From assembly GCF_013106755.1 (NCBI RefSeq), contig NZ_WHPF01000002.1, positions 186,001 to 250,000 of the forward strand: a stretch of DNA of 64,000 nt, given 5' to 3'. The DNA comes from Limnovirga soli. Its GTDB lineage: Bacteria > Bacteroidota > Bacteroidia > Chitinophagales > Chitinophagaceae. This document shows positions 1-8,777 of this stretch, in pieces. Position numbers and translations under genes: made by a program. Within the stretch, counting starts at the first letter, position 1. Every line of letters begins with the position of its first letter. Below the pieces are notes generated by a model, which saw nothing but the letters and a program-made list of their open reading frames with translations, did not search any database and was not told the origin of the DNA.

Positions 1-1
1 A

Positions 2-208
2 GACCAAAAGAAATATATTGAAGATCTGGCCAAAGGCGATAAAGTGGTAACCATTGCCGGTATTCACGGTATTGTAAACAAAGTAAACGATGATGGTACT
101 ATTAACCTGGAAGTAAGTCCGGGTAGTTATATAAAACTGGAAAAATCAGCCATTAGTTTAGAGTGGAGCCAAACTGCCAACAAAGCAGCCACTGCCGATA
201 AAAAATAA
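2..208 (+). CDS. yajC: Preprotein translocase subunit YajC, C-terminal part (5' truncated)
   Basis: The window opens inside this gene, and 68 residues remain before TAA. They match the conserved soluble part of YajC: a KKYIEDLAKGDKVVTIAGIHG stretch is the family's hallmark 'G-D-x-V-x-T-x-G-G/I-x-G' region, followed by a small beta domain (VNKVNDDGTINLEV) and a lysine-rich tail. The N-terminal membrane helix lies upstream, out of view. YajC is an accessory subunit of the SecDF-YajC complex that helps Sec-dependent export at the inner membrane. A strong hairpin terminator follows 20 bases after the stop, so this is the end of its transcript. Identification is confident although partial. Confidence 0.88.
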   Translation, partial: DQKKYIEDLAKGDKVVTIAGIHGIVNKVNDDGTINLEVSPGSYIKLEKSAISLEWSQTANKAATADKK

Positions 209-227
209 ATGTAAAATCATATGAAAA

Positions 228-257
228 CGGGGAAATACCAATTTCCTCGTTTTTTTT
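228..257 (+). terminator. Intrinsic terminator after yajC
   Basis: CGGGGAAAT and ATTTCCTCG form a 9-bp stem (one G-T wobble) around an ACCA tetraloop. An eight-T run follows directly. It sits 20 bases after the yajC stop. Confidence 0.88.
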
Positions 258-261
258 ATGT

Positions 262-310
262 ACCCGGCGCTCGTTTTTATGGCAACACCGCTTGCGTCGC
301 ACTCTTGTAC
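262..310 (+). repeat. Intergenic modular repeat, solitary core type A (forward)
   Basis: The core at 291-310 reads CTTGCGTCGCACTCTTGTAC. It is preceded by the outer arm ACCCGGC (262-268) at the same distance as in the copies at 36137 and 49966. No reverse partner follows before the cupin gene starts at 349. So this is a half element lying 38 bases upstream of a start codon. Confidence 0.8.
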
Positions 311-348
311 TATAGTAATACTACTCAGCAAAACAGCCAAATAATACC

Positions 349-852
349 ATGCTTAGTGCTGCCGATTATATTCAACATTATCAATTTAAAATACACCCCG
401 AAGGTGGTTACTACAGCCAAACCTACTGTGCTGCCGAAGAAATACAACAGCAGGCATTACCCGCAAGGTTTACAGGTAATAGGTTTTTCTCCACAGCTAT
501 TTATTTTTTGTTAGAGCAAGGCAATTTCTCAGCATTCCACCGCATTAAAAGTGATGAATGCTGGCATTTTTATGAAGGTCAAACCTTATTGGTGCATGTA
601 TTACACACAACTGGTACATTAGAAACAATACAACTGGGTAAAAACATACAGCAAGGCGAAACATTTCAATTTGTTGTACCGGCAGGTTGTTGGTTTGCCA
701 GTGAACCGGCTGCCACAACTTCATTTAGTTTGGCAGGATGTACCGTTGCACCCGGTTTTAATTTCGAAGATTTTGAATTAGCAAAATGCGAAACGCTTTC
801 AGCGGAATTTCCACAACACGCCACAATAATTCAGCGCCTTACCCGACAGTAG
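349..852 (+). CDS. Cupin family protein (DUF985 / Cupin_5)
   Basis: This 167-residue protein matches the DUF985 cupin family along its length. The family signature HPEGGYYSQTY is near the N-terminus, then STAIYFLL, and AFHRIKSDECWHFYEG, which carries the cupin metal-site histidines and glutamate. PAGCWFASEP follows and the end is VAPGFNFEDFELA. It has no signal peptide or membrane segment, so it is cytosolic. Members are small single-domain beta-barrels, often annotated as uncharacterised or as epimerase-like; the substrate is unknown. The last 14 bases overlap the 3' end of the convergent anti-sigma gene, a compact tail-to-tail arrangement. It probably has its own promoter, since a terminator and a repeat separate it from yajC. 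Confidence 0.85.
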   Translation: MLSAADYIQHYQFKIHPEGGYYSQTYCAAEEIQQQALPARFTGNRFFSTAIYFLLEQGNFSAFHRIKSDECWHFYEGQTLLVHVLHTTGTLETIQLGKNIQQGETFQFVVPAGCWFASEPAATTSFSLAGCTVAPGFNFEDFELAKCETLSAEFPQHATIIQRLTRQ

Positions 853-1246
853 ATTGGGTAGATTGCCAAACCGTATTTTTTTGCTTTTGTTGGACTTCCT
901 GTTGTAACTTAATAATTGTAAAAGCCAGCACACAAAGCACCAGTATAATTATTACAGCAATAATAATCCATGAAAGATTTTTTATTGCCCGTTTATCTTT
1001 TTTCGATTTTTGTTGATCCAATTGTTTTTGTAGGGTCTTATTTAATTGGCTAACTGTATCATCCAGGTTCCGGCCAGATGAGAAAGCCTGTAAGCCTTCC
1101 ACCGCATCGTTTATAAAATCAGAATCAGCCATTTGCTTTTCTATGGCATGTAATTCTTCATTTGAAATATCGCCGGTAAGATATTTCATTAACTGCTCCT
1201 CATTCAGTTCATCATCCTCATGTAATATATTGGTCAGGTCTTCCAT
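839..1246 (-). CDS. Probable membrane anti-sigma factor
   Basis: The 135-residue protein has an acidic cytoplasmic N-terminal part of about 85 residues. A single membrane helix at about 91-112 (WIIIAVIIILVLCVLAF) and a short glutamine-rich outer tail follow. The N-terminal NEEQLMKYLTGDISNEELHAIEKQMA resembles the start of Bacteroidota anti-sigma proteins that hold an ECF sigma factor at the membrane. There is no HxxxCxxC zinc motif, so it is not a classical ZAS protein. Its ATG directly follows the TAA of the upstream sigma gene with no gap, which points to translational coupling and to a cognate pair. The function rests mainly on context. Confidence 0.68.
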   Translation of the reverse strand: MEDLTNILHEDDELNEEQLMKYLTGDISNEELHAIEKQMADSDFINDAVEGLQAFSSGRNLDDTVSQLNKTLQKQLDQQKSKKDKRAIKNLSWIIIAVIIILVLCVLAFTIIKLQQEVQQKQKNTVWQSTQSTVG

Positions 1247-1813
1247 TTAGTGTTTCATCTTTTTTTCAACAAGCATTTTCAGGTTACGTTTACCATTTTG
1301 AATATAACTTTTAACCTGCAATAAACTATAACCCGTAGCGTCTGTAATTTCCTGGTAGCTTTTATGTTGCAGGTAAAATAAAGTTACACATGTTTTTTGT
1401 TCATTATTCAGTTCATCCAGCGAGTTTGACACCTGTGCTAATAAATGGTCTTGCTCAATATGCAGGCTGGTGTGAATGGTTTCATCCGCTAATTGCACAG
1501 CATCGGTAATTTCACGGGTAAACTTCCTGGTTTTATCACGCAACTGCATAAAGCAATGGTTACGGGCTACCATGTATACCCAGCTTTTAAAATATTCTAC
1601 CTTATACTTCTGCAGTTCTGCAATAACCTTCAAAAATATTTGCTGTACGGCATCTTTTGCCAGCTCTTCATTTTTTAAATATTTCATACACACACCCAGC
1701 AAAAGCAAGGTATAGCGTTCCAGCAAAACACCCAGCCACTGGTTATTATGTTCTGCATAGAATTTTTCCAACAGTTCGCTATCGCTAATATGTGAATATG
1801 AGTTTTTCTTCAC
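1247..1813 (-). CDS. ECF-type RNA polymerase sigma factor (sigma-70 family)
   Basis: The 188-residue protein has the two-domain ECF layout. Region 2 lies at about residues 38-95 (MKYLKNEELAKDAVQQIFLKV, then FKSWVYMVARNHCF). Region 4 lies at about 132-185, with the helix-turn-helix YQEITDATGYSLLQVKSYIQNGKRNL. The spacing and length are usual for Bacteroidota ECF sigmas. It redirects RNA polymerase to a small regulon when released from the membrane protein encoded directly downstream. A perfect 21-bp palindrome ends four bases before its start codon and may serve autoregulation. It is divergent from the NlpC/P60 gene, which could be a target. Confidence 0.92.
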   Translation of the reverse strand: MKKNSYSHISDSELLEKFYAEHNNQWLGVLLERYTLLLLGVCMKYLKNEELAKDAVQQIFLKVIAELQKYKVEYFKSWVYMVARNHCFMQLRDKTRKFTREITDAVQLADETIHTSLHIEQDHLLAQVSNSLDELNNEQKTCVTLFYLQHKSYQEITDATGYSLLQVKSYIQNGKRNLKMLVEKKMKH

Positions 1814-1817
1814 GCTG

Positions 1818-1838
1818 TAAAGTAAATATTTTACTTTA
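1818..1838. promoter_or_regulatory. Perfect 9-bp inverted repeat upstream of the sigma gene
   Basis: TAAAGTAAA and TTTACTTTA flank a TAT spacer with no mismatch. The palindrome lies in the 74-bp divergent region between the sigma gene (minus strand, start 1813) and the NlpC/P60 gene (start 1888). Its position suggests an operator, or a hairpin in the 5' end of the sigma mRNA. The role is inferred. Confidence 0.45.
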
Positions 1839-1887
1839 TCAGGATGCAGGATTTTCTAAATTCCATAACTAATCCTCACATTTGTAT

Positions 1888-2643
1888 ATGCAAAAAATTA
1901 TTAGCATAGCAGCTGTTTGTCCGCTATGGGCTAGCCCATCCTACAAATCGGAAATGACCAGCCAGCTATTATTTGGTGAGCAGGCAACCATTCTGGAAAC
2001 TACCAGGGATTTCTTTTTGGTTAAATGTGAAAATGATGGTTATGAAGGATGGTGTATGCAAAATCAGGTGTTGGTTATGCCTGAAAATGATATGCCCATT
2101 TTAAAAGGCTTTACTGTAAATGCTAATGCTGTTGCCATTTTAAATAGTACGGTTGTGCCCTTACCTATAGGCTCGCCGGTATATCAGGATTTTGGATTGG
2201 ATAATATTGTTTTCAATTACAGCCAAACGCATTATTGCCCCATTAATGAAATGGAAGCTACTGTTACCCGCGCAGTACAAATAGTATTGGCGTATATAAA
2301 TACGCCTTATTTATGGGGCGGCAAAAGCAATTTTGGGGCAGATTGCAGTGGTTTTGTACAACAGGTATTTAAATTAATGGGCATTTTTTTACCCAGAGCC
2401 GCCAGGGCTCAGGTAAATGAGGGAAAGCCAGTTGATTTTTTGCAACAGGCACAACCTGGAGATTTGGCTTTTTTTGATAACGAACAGGGGGAAATTATCC
2501 ATGTAGGTATATTATTAAGCAGCCAGCAGATTATTCATGCGTCAGGCTTTGTACATACCGATTTAATAGATACGTTGGGCATTGTAAGTACCATCACCGG
2601 CAATCGCACACACCAGTTAAGGATTATTAAAAGGCTTTTTTAG
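1888..2643 (+). CDS. NlpC/P60 family cell-wall peptidase with SH3-like N-terminus
   Basis: I take the ATG at 1888 rather than the in-frame TTG two codons upstream, giving 251 residues. The N-terminal half (about 1-110) looks like one or two bacterial SH3 domains, with a GYEGWCMQNQVL segment. The C-terminal NlpC/P60 domain (about 125-250) carries the catalytic cysteine in FGADCSGFVQ, a histidine in IIHVGIL and a further polar residue in QIIHASG. Such enzymes cut gamma-D-Glu-diaminopimelate bonds in peptidoglycan peptides. No clear signal peptide is visible, so it may act on imported muropeptides or be exported another way. It is divergent from the ECF sigma operon. Confidence 0.9.
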   Translation: MQKIISIAAVCPLWASPSYKSEMTSQLLFGEQATILETTRDFFLVKCENDGYEGWCMQNQVLVMPENDMPILKGFTVNANAVAILNSTVVPLPIGSPVYQDFGLDNIVFNYSQTHYCPINEMEATVTRAVQIVLAYINTPYLWGGKSNFGADCSGFVQQVFKLMGIFLPRAARAQVNEGKPVDFLQQAQPGDLAFFDNEQGEIIHVGILLSSQQIIHASGFVHTDLIDTLGIVSTITGNRTHQLRIIKRLF

Positions 2644-2720
2644 CAAAAGCAAACAATAATGCAGGCAACTTATTTTGGTATGCAAACCAGTTTTGGTTGT
2701 TTTTTGATAAGTTATATTTT

Positions 2721-2770
2721 GCCGCCATAAAAACGGAACCCTGAACCGAGCGTGGCAAGAGGTGATGCCA
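2721..2770 (-). repeat. Intergenic modular repeat, solitary core type B (reverse)
   Basis: The core at 2735-2759 reads GGAACCCTGAACCGAGCG and then TGGCAAG. On its left is GCCGCCATAAAAAC and on its right AGGTGATGCCA. The same flanks, with a different core, occur at 12807-12856. It lies in the convergent gap between the NlpC/P60 and CCA-enzyme genes. Confidence 0.8.
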
Positions 2771-2802
2771 TATCATTTGGTGCTGACTAACAAATTTGTA
2801 TT

Positions 2803-4269
2803 TTATGGCTGTTGCACAGGGTAGAGGTTAAGCATTGCTGCTTTTTGCAACATAAAAGTGTGGGCAGCATCAAAATGATTGGGAATAATGCCATCTAATA
2901 TGGCTTCGCGAATGGCATCTTTTATAATACCTACTTCCCGGCTGGGGGTAAGGTTAAAGGTTGCCATAATAAGTTCGCCGGTAATTGGGGGCTGCCAGTT
3001 ACGCAAATGATCTTTAGCTTCTACTTCGGCCATACGCATACGTACCAGCTCGAAATTTTGTTGGTATTTTTTTACTTTGTGTTTGTTTTTGCTGGTAATA
3101 TCAGCATGGCAAAGCAACATGAGATCATCAATGTTTTCACCTGCATCGAATAATAAACGCCTTACTGCACTATCGGTAATATTTTCCTTAGTAAGACTTA
3201 TTGGACGCAAATGCAGTTCAACCAATTTTTGCACCAGCCGCATTTTTTCGTTCAAGGGTAATTTTAAACGGGAAAATATTTTAGGCACCATTCTGGCACC
3301 AACAACTTCGTGGCCATGAAAGGTAAAGCCATGCCCCTGTTCAAATTTTTTGGTTTGGGGTTTGGCAATATCGTGCAATATGGCTGCCCAGCGCAACCAT
3401 AGATCGTTGGTGTGGGCGGCAATATTATCCAGTACCTGTAGGGTATGGTAAAAATTATCTTTATGGCCCATGCCTTCTACATTTTCGGCGCCATGTAACA
3501 ACATCATTTGAGGAAAAATAAGTTGCAATAATCCACTTTTACTAAGCAAATCAAACCCGATGGAAGGTTTGGTACTTAATACAATTTTATTGAGTTCATC
3601 GGTAATTCTTTCCTGAGAAACGATTTTAATACGATTAGCGTTTGCCTTAATGGCTTCGAATGTTGCCGGGGTAATGGTAAAATTAAGTTGCGCGGCAAAG
3701 CGTATGGCCCGCATCATGCGTAAAGGATCATCGCTAAAGGTTTCATCGGGTGCCAGTGGCGTTTCTATAATACCTTTCTGAATGGCTTTTAAACCATTAA
3801 AGGGATCTAGAAGTTGGCCAAAATCATGTTTATTTAAACTTATTGCCAAGGCATTGATAGTAAAATCGCGGCGGTTTTGGTCATCGGTAAGGTTACCCGG
3901 CGCTACCATTGGCTTGCGGCTGGTTTGCTGATAACTTTCTTTACGGGCACCAACAAACTCAATTTCGAATAATTGCAGATGGTTTAACGTATCGCTACCT
4001 TCTGATGATGGGGTGGGTATTTTAATTTGGGCTGTTCCAAAATTTTTAAAAAATGCCACATAAGGTTTTGGACTAAAAGATGAAGCTACTTTATGGGCCA
4101 ATTCAATACCATCTCCAATGCAAACGATATCGGCATCCTTAGTTGGTCTGCCAATAATTTTATCACGTACAAAGCCGCCAATAAGGTAACAAGGAAGTTT
4201 AAGTGCATCTGCCGCATCGGCTATTTTGTGTAATACCTCCAGTTCATATGTAGTGCAATTGATGTCCAT
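2803..4269 (-). CDS. cca: CCA tRNA nucleotidyltransferase / poly(A) polymerase family protein with HD domain
   Basis: The ATG at 4269 ([16 protein letters not shown]) is preferred over an upstream in-frame start, whose 22 extra residues look unrelated; this gives 488 residues. The class II nucleotidyltransferase head has [11 protein letters not shown] and the metal-binding pair D45/D47 (KDADIV). [12 protein letters not shown] and the RFAAQLNF region of the neck follow. A C-terminal HD domain (LHDIAK, then GHEVVGA) is present, as in many Bacteroidota homologues. The enzyme adds or repairs the 3' CCA of tRNAs; in some organisms such proteins split A- and CC-addition. No second copy is in this window, so full CCA activity is likely but unproven. 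Confidence 0.9.
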   Translation of the reverse strand: MDINCTTYELEVLHKIADAADALKLPCYLIGGFVRDKIIGRPTKDADIVCIGDGIELAHKVASSFSPKPYVAFFKNFGTAQIKIPTPSSEGSDTLNHLQLFEIEFVGARKESYQQTSRKPMVAPGNLTDDQNRRDFTINALAISLNKHDFGQLLDPFNGLKAIQKGIIETPLAPDETFSDDPLRMMRAIRFAAQLNFTITPATFEAIKANANRIKIVSQERITDELNKIVLSTKPSIGFDLLSKSGLLQLIFPQMMLLHGAENVEGMGHKDNFYHTLQVLDNIAAHTNDLWLRWAAILHDIAKPQTKKFEQGHGFTFHGHEVVGARMVPKIFSRLKLPLNEKMRLVQKLVELHLRPISLTKENITDSAVRRLLFDAGENIDDLMLLCHADITSKNKHKVKKYQQNFELVRMRMAEVEAKDHLRNWQPPITGELIMATFNLTPSREVGIIKDAIREAILDGIIPNHFDAAHTFMLQKAAMLNLYPVQQP

Positions 4270-4640
4270 TTTAACAAAGATAAGCGTTGGAGGTTTTGTT
4301 AAGAAACAACAAAGCATAAGCGCATAAACAAACAAAACAATTTTTCACCAAACATTTAAGAAATAAGGAGATTTATATGAATTGATTTTTATCTGTAAAA
4401 CAGGTGGATAAAGGAGTTTGGAGGATGGTAAAACGGTTCTTACATTTGGATTATTCAAATTTAATGCTTTATTTCAAAGCTTTAACTGGTATAATTCAGG
4501 TGTAATTTTTAAAATAAAATTCTTGTATTTTATGTTATAAATAGAATAGACCGGTTAATGGAATGCCGGTTTTAAATAAGCCATTTAACTATTAAAAAAA
4601 GCTGTACCGGATTTTTTGGCATTAATGCCCACAATTTGAT
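4270..4640. other. Gene-free divergent region
   Basis: This AT-rich region separates the CCA enzyme and the histidine kinase, which are transcribed away from each other. It contains no repeat core. The only structure I see is a weak 5-bp stem, ACCGG/CCGGT at 4550-4570, followed by TTT. It must hold the promoters of both genes, but I cannot place them. Confidence 0.5.
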
Positions 4641-6458
4641 ATGAATTATCAATTCAACATTTTCTCTAATATACTGCTTATTTCAGGGTTTGGTACAGCC
4701 CTGATGGCTGCATTAATTCTTAAAAGAAAAGGTTCTGCTGTAAAATGGTTTAGCTATCTGCTGCTTTCAATTGCCATTTGGGCTTTATGTTATGGCATGG
4801 AGTTAAGTTGTCAAGACCTTAAATTAATGGTTTTCTGGAATAGCCTGGAGTATATTGGTATTGCTTTTTTACCTGCCACCTGGATTATTTTTATTTTAAA
4901 ATATACAGGAAGAAATCTATGGCTAAATAAAAGCAGGTTGGGTGCCATTTTTATTGTGCCGTTTGTTACACTTATAATGGTTTGGACAAACAAATATCAC
5001 CAATTTTTTTATTCAGGAAATGAATTAGACAGCAGCTTTAGGTTTCCTCTTTTTAAAGCGGAGCCTGGACCATGGTATATAGTACACACGGTTTACTTTT
5101 ACGCTTTGCTGGCTTTAGGTATCTATTTTTTGTTTGATAATTATAAAAAGGCTGACGCTATTTATAAACATCAAAGTATGATTTTGTTTATAGCAGTAAT
5201 GGCCCCCTGGATTGCCAATATATTATACCACCTGAGGGTTTTACCAGTTGATTCCATTGATATTACTCCATTTGGATTTATTATTACAGCTTTTGTTATT
5301 TGTTTGGGCTTATTGAGGTACCGGTTATTTGATATAGCGCCATTTGCCAGAGAAAAAGTAATTAATTCCATGCAGGAGGGATTATTGGTTTTAGATGCTC
5401 ATTTAAGGGTGGTGGATGTAAATACCGAAATGAAGAAAATGTTATCCGGACGGTCTTCGCAGGTAGTTGGAATGGTATTTTCTCAACTGTTTCCGAACCA
5501 GCCAAATTTGGTTAAATCGGTTAACAGTATGATTAACGATAAAATTGAAATGGCTCTTAAGGACAATAACGAAACCAAATATTTTGAAGTAAGTATCACA
5601 CAACTTTTTGAGAAAAATTACCTCTATACCGGTGTTATCCTTTTGTTCAGAGATATTACCGAACATAGATTGGCTGCTGAAAAATTAAAGAAACAGGCTG
5701 ATGAATTAATTGCCCTCAATAAATTAAAAGATAAACTCTTCTCTATCATTTCACACGATCTAAGAAGCCCCGTTTCCAATTTAATGAAAGTGCTGAATAT
5801 GAACGATACGGGTATACTTTCTGATGATGACCTGAAAATAATGCTTCCGGTTTTATCCAAGAATATTGGTTATGTATCCGGATTGCTCGAAAATCTTTTA
5901 TACTGGTCAAGAACCCAAATGCAGGGGGAAACCATTAACCGTATCAACTTTAACCTGCATGCCATTATATTAGATAAGCTTAATCTTTTTGAAAAACAAG
6001 CCGAAGAAAAAGGCATCAACCTTATCAATAAAATAAACGACCAAACAACCGTATCTGCCGATAAGGATATGATTGATTTTGTATTAAGAAACCTGATTGG
6101 TAATGCTATTAAATTCTGCAAAAATGGTGATTCCATTACCATCAGTGCGGTAATTGATGCATCAAACACCACAATTTGTGTGGCCGATACTGGTGCCGGT
6201 ATAAAAGAAGAAAACCTGCGCAATCTTTTTAAAACAACCGTTTTTACTACCAAAGGTACAATGGGCGAACAGGGCACAGGATTAGGCCTGGTAATCTGCA
6301 AAGATTTTATTGAGAAGAATAATGGTAAAATTTGGGTAGAAAGCAAGTTGGGTACAGGCAGTAATTTTTATTTTACCATTAACAATGCCACTCCCGAATT
6401 GGCTTTCCCTGCAATGGAAAATGAAACCATCAGTGATGATTATTATTTGTTTAAATAA
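4641..6458 (+). CDS. Sensor histidine kinase, 7TM N-terminal domain, PAS, HisKA, HATPase
   Basis: This 605-residue membrane kinase starts with about seven hydrophobic helices over residues 1-230, the 'histidine kinase N-terminal 7TM' type. A PAS domain follows (about 240-350; GLLVLDAHLRVVDVN, then VILLFRDITEHR). The HisKA dimerisation helix carries the phospho-acceptor His371 in FSIISHDLRSPV. The ATPase domain shows the N box (NLIGNAIKFC), G1 (DTGAGI) and G2 (GTGLGLVICK). It senses an unknown signal in or near the membrane and phosphorylates a response regulator. No regulator gene is adjacent, so it is an orphan kinase. Most residues needed for activity are present. Confidence 0.93.
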   Translation: MNYQFNIFSNILLISGFGTALMAALILKRKGSAVKWFSYLLLSIAIWALCYGMELSCQDLKLMVFWNSLEYIGIAFLPATWIIFILKYTGRNLWLNKSRLGAIFIVPFVTLIMVWTNKYHQFFYSGNELDSSFRFPLFKAEPGPWYIVHTVYFYALLALGIYFLFDNYKKADAIYKHQSMILFIAVMAPWIANILYHLRVLPVDSIDITPFGFIITAFVICLGLLRYRLFDIAPFAREKVINSMQEGLLVLDAHLRVVDVNTEMKKMLSGRSSQVVGMVFSQLFPNQPNLVKSVNSMINDKIEMALKDNNETKYFEVSITQLFEKNYLYTGVILLFRDITEHRLAAEKLKKQADELIALNKLKDKLFSIISHDLRSPVSNLMKVLNMNDTGILSDDDLKIMLPVLSKNIGYVSGLLENLLYWSRTQMQGETINRINFNLHAIILDKLNLFEKQAEEKGINLINKINDQTTVSADKDMIDFVLRNLIGNAIKFCKNGDSITISAVIDASNTTICVADTGAGIKEENLRNLFKTTVFTTKGTMGEQGTGLGLVICKDFIEKNNGKIWVESKLGTGSNFYFTINNATPELAFPAMENETISDDYYLFK

Positions 6459-6510
6459 TCTGCAAAAAGTCAAAACTATTATTATTAACCAAACTGAAGT
6501 CTGCTATTCA

Positions 6511-6536
6511 GCTTTACTTGCGTCGCACACTTGTAC
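6511..6536 (+). repeat. Intergenic modular repeat, core type A (forward)
   Basis: The extended left arm GCTTTA leads into CTTGCGTCGCACACTTGTAC at 6517-6536. It lies between the kinase and the SMP-30 gene. The next core, a reverse type C, is at 7555 on the far side of the SMP-30 gene. Confidence 0.82.
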
Positions 6537-6645
6537 GGCAGCACTAACAGCGGCAAACAAGTAATTTATCATCTTTTCTTAGCTCCAAAACAAAATTGTA
6601 AGCAAAAGCAATTACATTTATTTTATAACCAATTAGAATAGTTTT

Positions 6646-7515
6646 ATGAATGCTGAGATGGCTGTGGCATGTAATAATTTTTTAGGCGAGGGGCCCGTAT
6701 GGCATAAAGGCCGGAACAGTTTTTTTTGGGTGGATATTGAAGGGCAGTTATTACAGGAATATAATATTTTAACCCAAAACGTGCAAAACTGGCAAATGCC
6801 CGTACGTATTGGTACTATCGCTATAATTAATAATGAGGAACTGGTAATTGCCCTACACGGGTCAATTGTTTTATTTAATCTATCAAACGGAACATTTAAA
6901 ACAATCGCTCCTCTCGATGCCGAAAACAAAATGAACCGCGCAAATGATGGCAAGTGCGATAGTAAAGGCCGATTATGGGTGGGCACCATGCATATATATG
7001 GTAATCAGCCGGTGGGTAGTTTGTTTGTGCTGGAGGGTAAAAATATTACAAAACAACTTACCGGTTTAGGCATATCAAATGGTATGGATTGGACTGCAGA
7101 TGACAGTAGGTTTTATTTTATTGATTCTCCTACACAAAGAGTAGACGCTTTTAAATTTAATGCAGCAAATGGCACCATTAAATTTGATAGGACAGTAATA
7201 CATATACCAGCTAATGAAGGATCTCCGGATGGAATGTGTATTGACAATGAAGGCATGTTATGGGTTGCACAATGGGGTGGATATGCCGTTAAACGATACA
7301 ATCCAAATACAGGAGAATTGCTCCAAACCATTGATGTGCCTGCACCACAGGTTACTTCATGTGCTTTTGGAGGTGAAAATCTCGATGCCCTTTTTATTAC
7401 TACAGCAAGCGTTGGTTTATCGGCTGATATAATGGAGAAATATCCCCTAAGTGGTAATTGCTTTATATGCCAGCCTGGTGTAAAAGGTGTGGGACCATTT
7501 TACTTTACACCATAA
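6646..7515 (+). CDS. SMP-30/gluconolactonase/LRE family protein
   Basis: The 289-residue protein shows the six-bladed propeller signatures of the SMP-30 family. These are FLGEGPVWH near the start, whose glutamate is a metal ligand; NRANDGKCDSKGRLWVGTM in the middle, with ligand and substrate-site residues; and GSPDGMCIDNEGMLWVAQW, with the catalytic-site aspartate. Members hydrolyse sugar lactones (gluconolactone, arabinonolactone, xylonolactone) using a divalent metal. No signal peptide is visible, so it is cytosolic. The gene is isolated, bracketed by repeat cores in opposite orientation. The exact lactone cannot be told from sequence; an arabinose link to the GH127 genes 32 kb away is possible but unsupported. 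Confidence 0.9.
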   Translation: MNAEMAVACNNFLGEGPVWHKGRNSFFWVDIEGQLLQEYNILTQNVQNWQMPVRIGTIAIINNEELVIALHGSIVLFNLSNGTFKTIAPLDAENKMNRANDGKCDSKGRLWVGTMHIYGNQPVGSLFVLEGKNITKQLTGLGISNGMDWTADDSRFYFIDSPTQRVDAFKFNAANGTIKFDRTVIHIPANEGSPDGMCIDNEGMLWVAQWGGYAVKRYNPNTGELLQTIDVPAPQVTSCAFGGENLDALFITTASVGLSADIMEKYPLSGNCFICQPGVKGVGPFYFTP

Positions 7516-7536
7516 TGCCAGTTTCAAACCAATTTG

Positions 7537-7573
7537 CTGCATAGCATTACTGGTGTACAAGTGAGTGACACAA
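7537..7573 (-). repeat. Intergenic modular repeat, core type C (reverse)
   Basis: The core GTACAAGTGAGTGACACAA (7555-7573) is preceded by GCTGCATAGCATTACTGGT. That left flank recurs almost unchanged before the reverse cores at 15160 and 50095. It lies in the convergent gap between SMP-30 and the glycosyltransferase. Confidence 0.8.
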
Positions 7574-7615
7574 CGAAGCTTGTTAATTGTTATGCTGCTG
7601 ACCTAAAAAATGGGT

Positions 7616-8740
7616 TTAAACAGCTTCATAAATATCAAGTACCTGCTGTGCCGTTTTTTGCCAGGAAAACATAGCCGCCCGGTTAATGCCATAAGCTATA
7701 GTTTGATTGCGCAACGATTCGTTTTGTAATACATTTAATATGGTTGCGGCAATATCATCAGGTTGTGTGGGGTCTATCAATAAGGCGCCTTCGCCAGCCA
7801 CTTCTGGCATTGCCGAAGTATTGCTGGTGATGACAGGTATACCGCAAGCCATGGCCTCCAGGATTGGAATACCAAAACTTTCTCTTAAAGAAGGGTATAA
7901 AAACATTTGCGCCAGTCGGTATAGATTTGGTAATTCCTTATTTGGAATATACCCTGTTAGCATGATATGGTTGATGAGGTGCTCGTTATTCTGCGCTTTT
8001 AACATGGCCAATAAATGATCTCTGCCAAAATCTGGCATTACCAGCGTAAAATCAAGTTGCCCTTTTGCATGCAGTAAGCCCAAAGCTTTCATCACGTTAG
8101 GGAGATTTTTTTTAGGGTCGGTATTGCCTAAAAAAAGAACAAAGCGGTCGGGCAAATTCATTTTTTGCTTAAATGCAAGCAATTCAGCCTCATTTTTTTC
8201 TGGTGTAAAATGGCTGCCACAGGCATTATATACTGTTTTAACCCTGTTTTCAGGAATATGTAAACCTTCAATAATCCGCTGACGTTCATAATCGCTTACA
8301 GTGATAATGGTTTGCGCTTTTTTGGCAATACGTGGCACATTCCACCTGCGATAAAGGTTACCAAAACGTTGATAATAGGTACCTTCTTTAATCATCCATT
8401 TTTCCAAATAAATAATATCATGAATGGTAACTACCAAGGGCAATTTAGTTGATATGGGAGCAGTATTACTGGTGCAATGCAATAGATTAACTTTATCTTC
8501 TTTGCAGGCTTTTGGAAGCATATTTTGTTCCCAAACAGGGTAGGAGGCCGGCCCTTTTACCTGAATATGCATATGGCTGCTATTCACAAGTGCATTACTA
8601 TCTTCATCGGGTTGTACATACACATAATAATCATGCGGGGTTTGCATTTGCTGTAAGTGGCGCAGTACTTCCAGAATTACAATATCCATTCCGTGCTTTT
8701 TTTTCCTGTAAATACGTTGCGCTTCTATACCGATTTTCAT
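7616..8740 (-). CDS. Glycosyltransferase family 4 (GT-B fold)
   Basis: The 374-residue protein begins MKIGIEAQRIYRKKKHGMD, the usual start of GT4 enzymes whose N-domain binds the acceptor. The donor-binding half shows FVLFLGNTDPKKNLPNVMKA and, further on, SLRESFGIPILEAMACGIPV. That segment holds the family's E-x7-E pair, which contacts the nucleotide-sugar. It is a retaining transferase that works on the cytosolic face of the membrane, and its sugar specificity is unknown. It lies 37 bases downstream of a GT2 gene on the same strand, so the two probably form an operon for an extracellular or lipid-linked glycan. Confidence 0.92.
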   Translation of the reverse strand: MKIGIEAQRIYRKKKHGMDIVILEVLRHLQQMQTPHDYYVYVQPDEDSNALVNSSHMHIQVKGPASYPVWEQNMLPKACKEDKVNLLHCTSNTAPISTKLPLVVTIHDIIYLEKWMIKEGTYYQRFGNLYRRWNVPRIAKKAQTIITVSDYERQRIIEGLHIPENRVKTVYNACGSHFTPEKNEAELLAFKQKMNLPDRFVLFLGNTDPKKNLPNVMKALGLLHAKGQLDFTLVMPDFGRDHLLAMLKAQNNEHLINHIMLTGYIPNKELPNLYRLAQMFLYPSLRESFGIPILEAMACGIPVITSNTSAMPEVAGEGALLIDPTQPDDIAATILNVLQNESLRNQTIAYGINRAAMFSWQKTAQQVLDIYEAV

Positions 8741-8777
8741 AAAGGAGGATTTTTAAGGTAAATAAAATTTGTACTAT

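Noticed and set aside
221-514. A 97-codon frame overlapping the cupin gene
   Set aside because: It starts in the yajC terminator, crosses a repeat core and then reads the cupin gene in another frame.
5870-6346. A 158-codon open frame on the minus strand
   Set aside because: It lies inside the HisKA/HATPase part of the kinase gene and is an antisense shadow.
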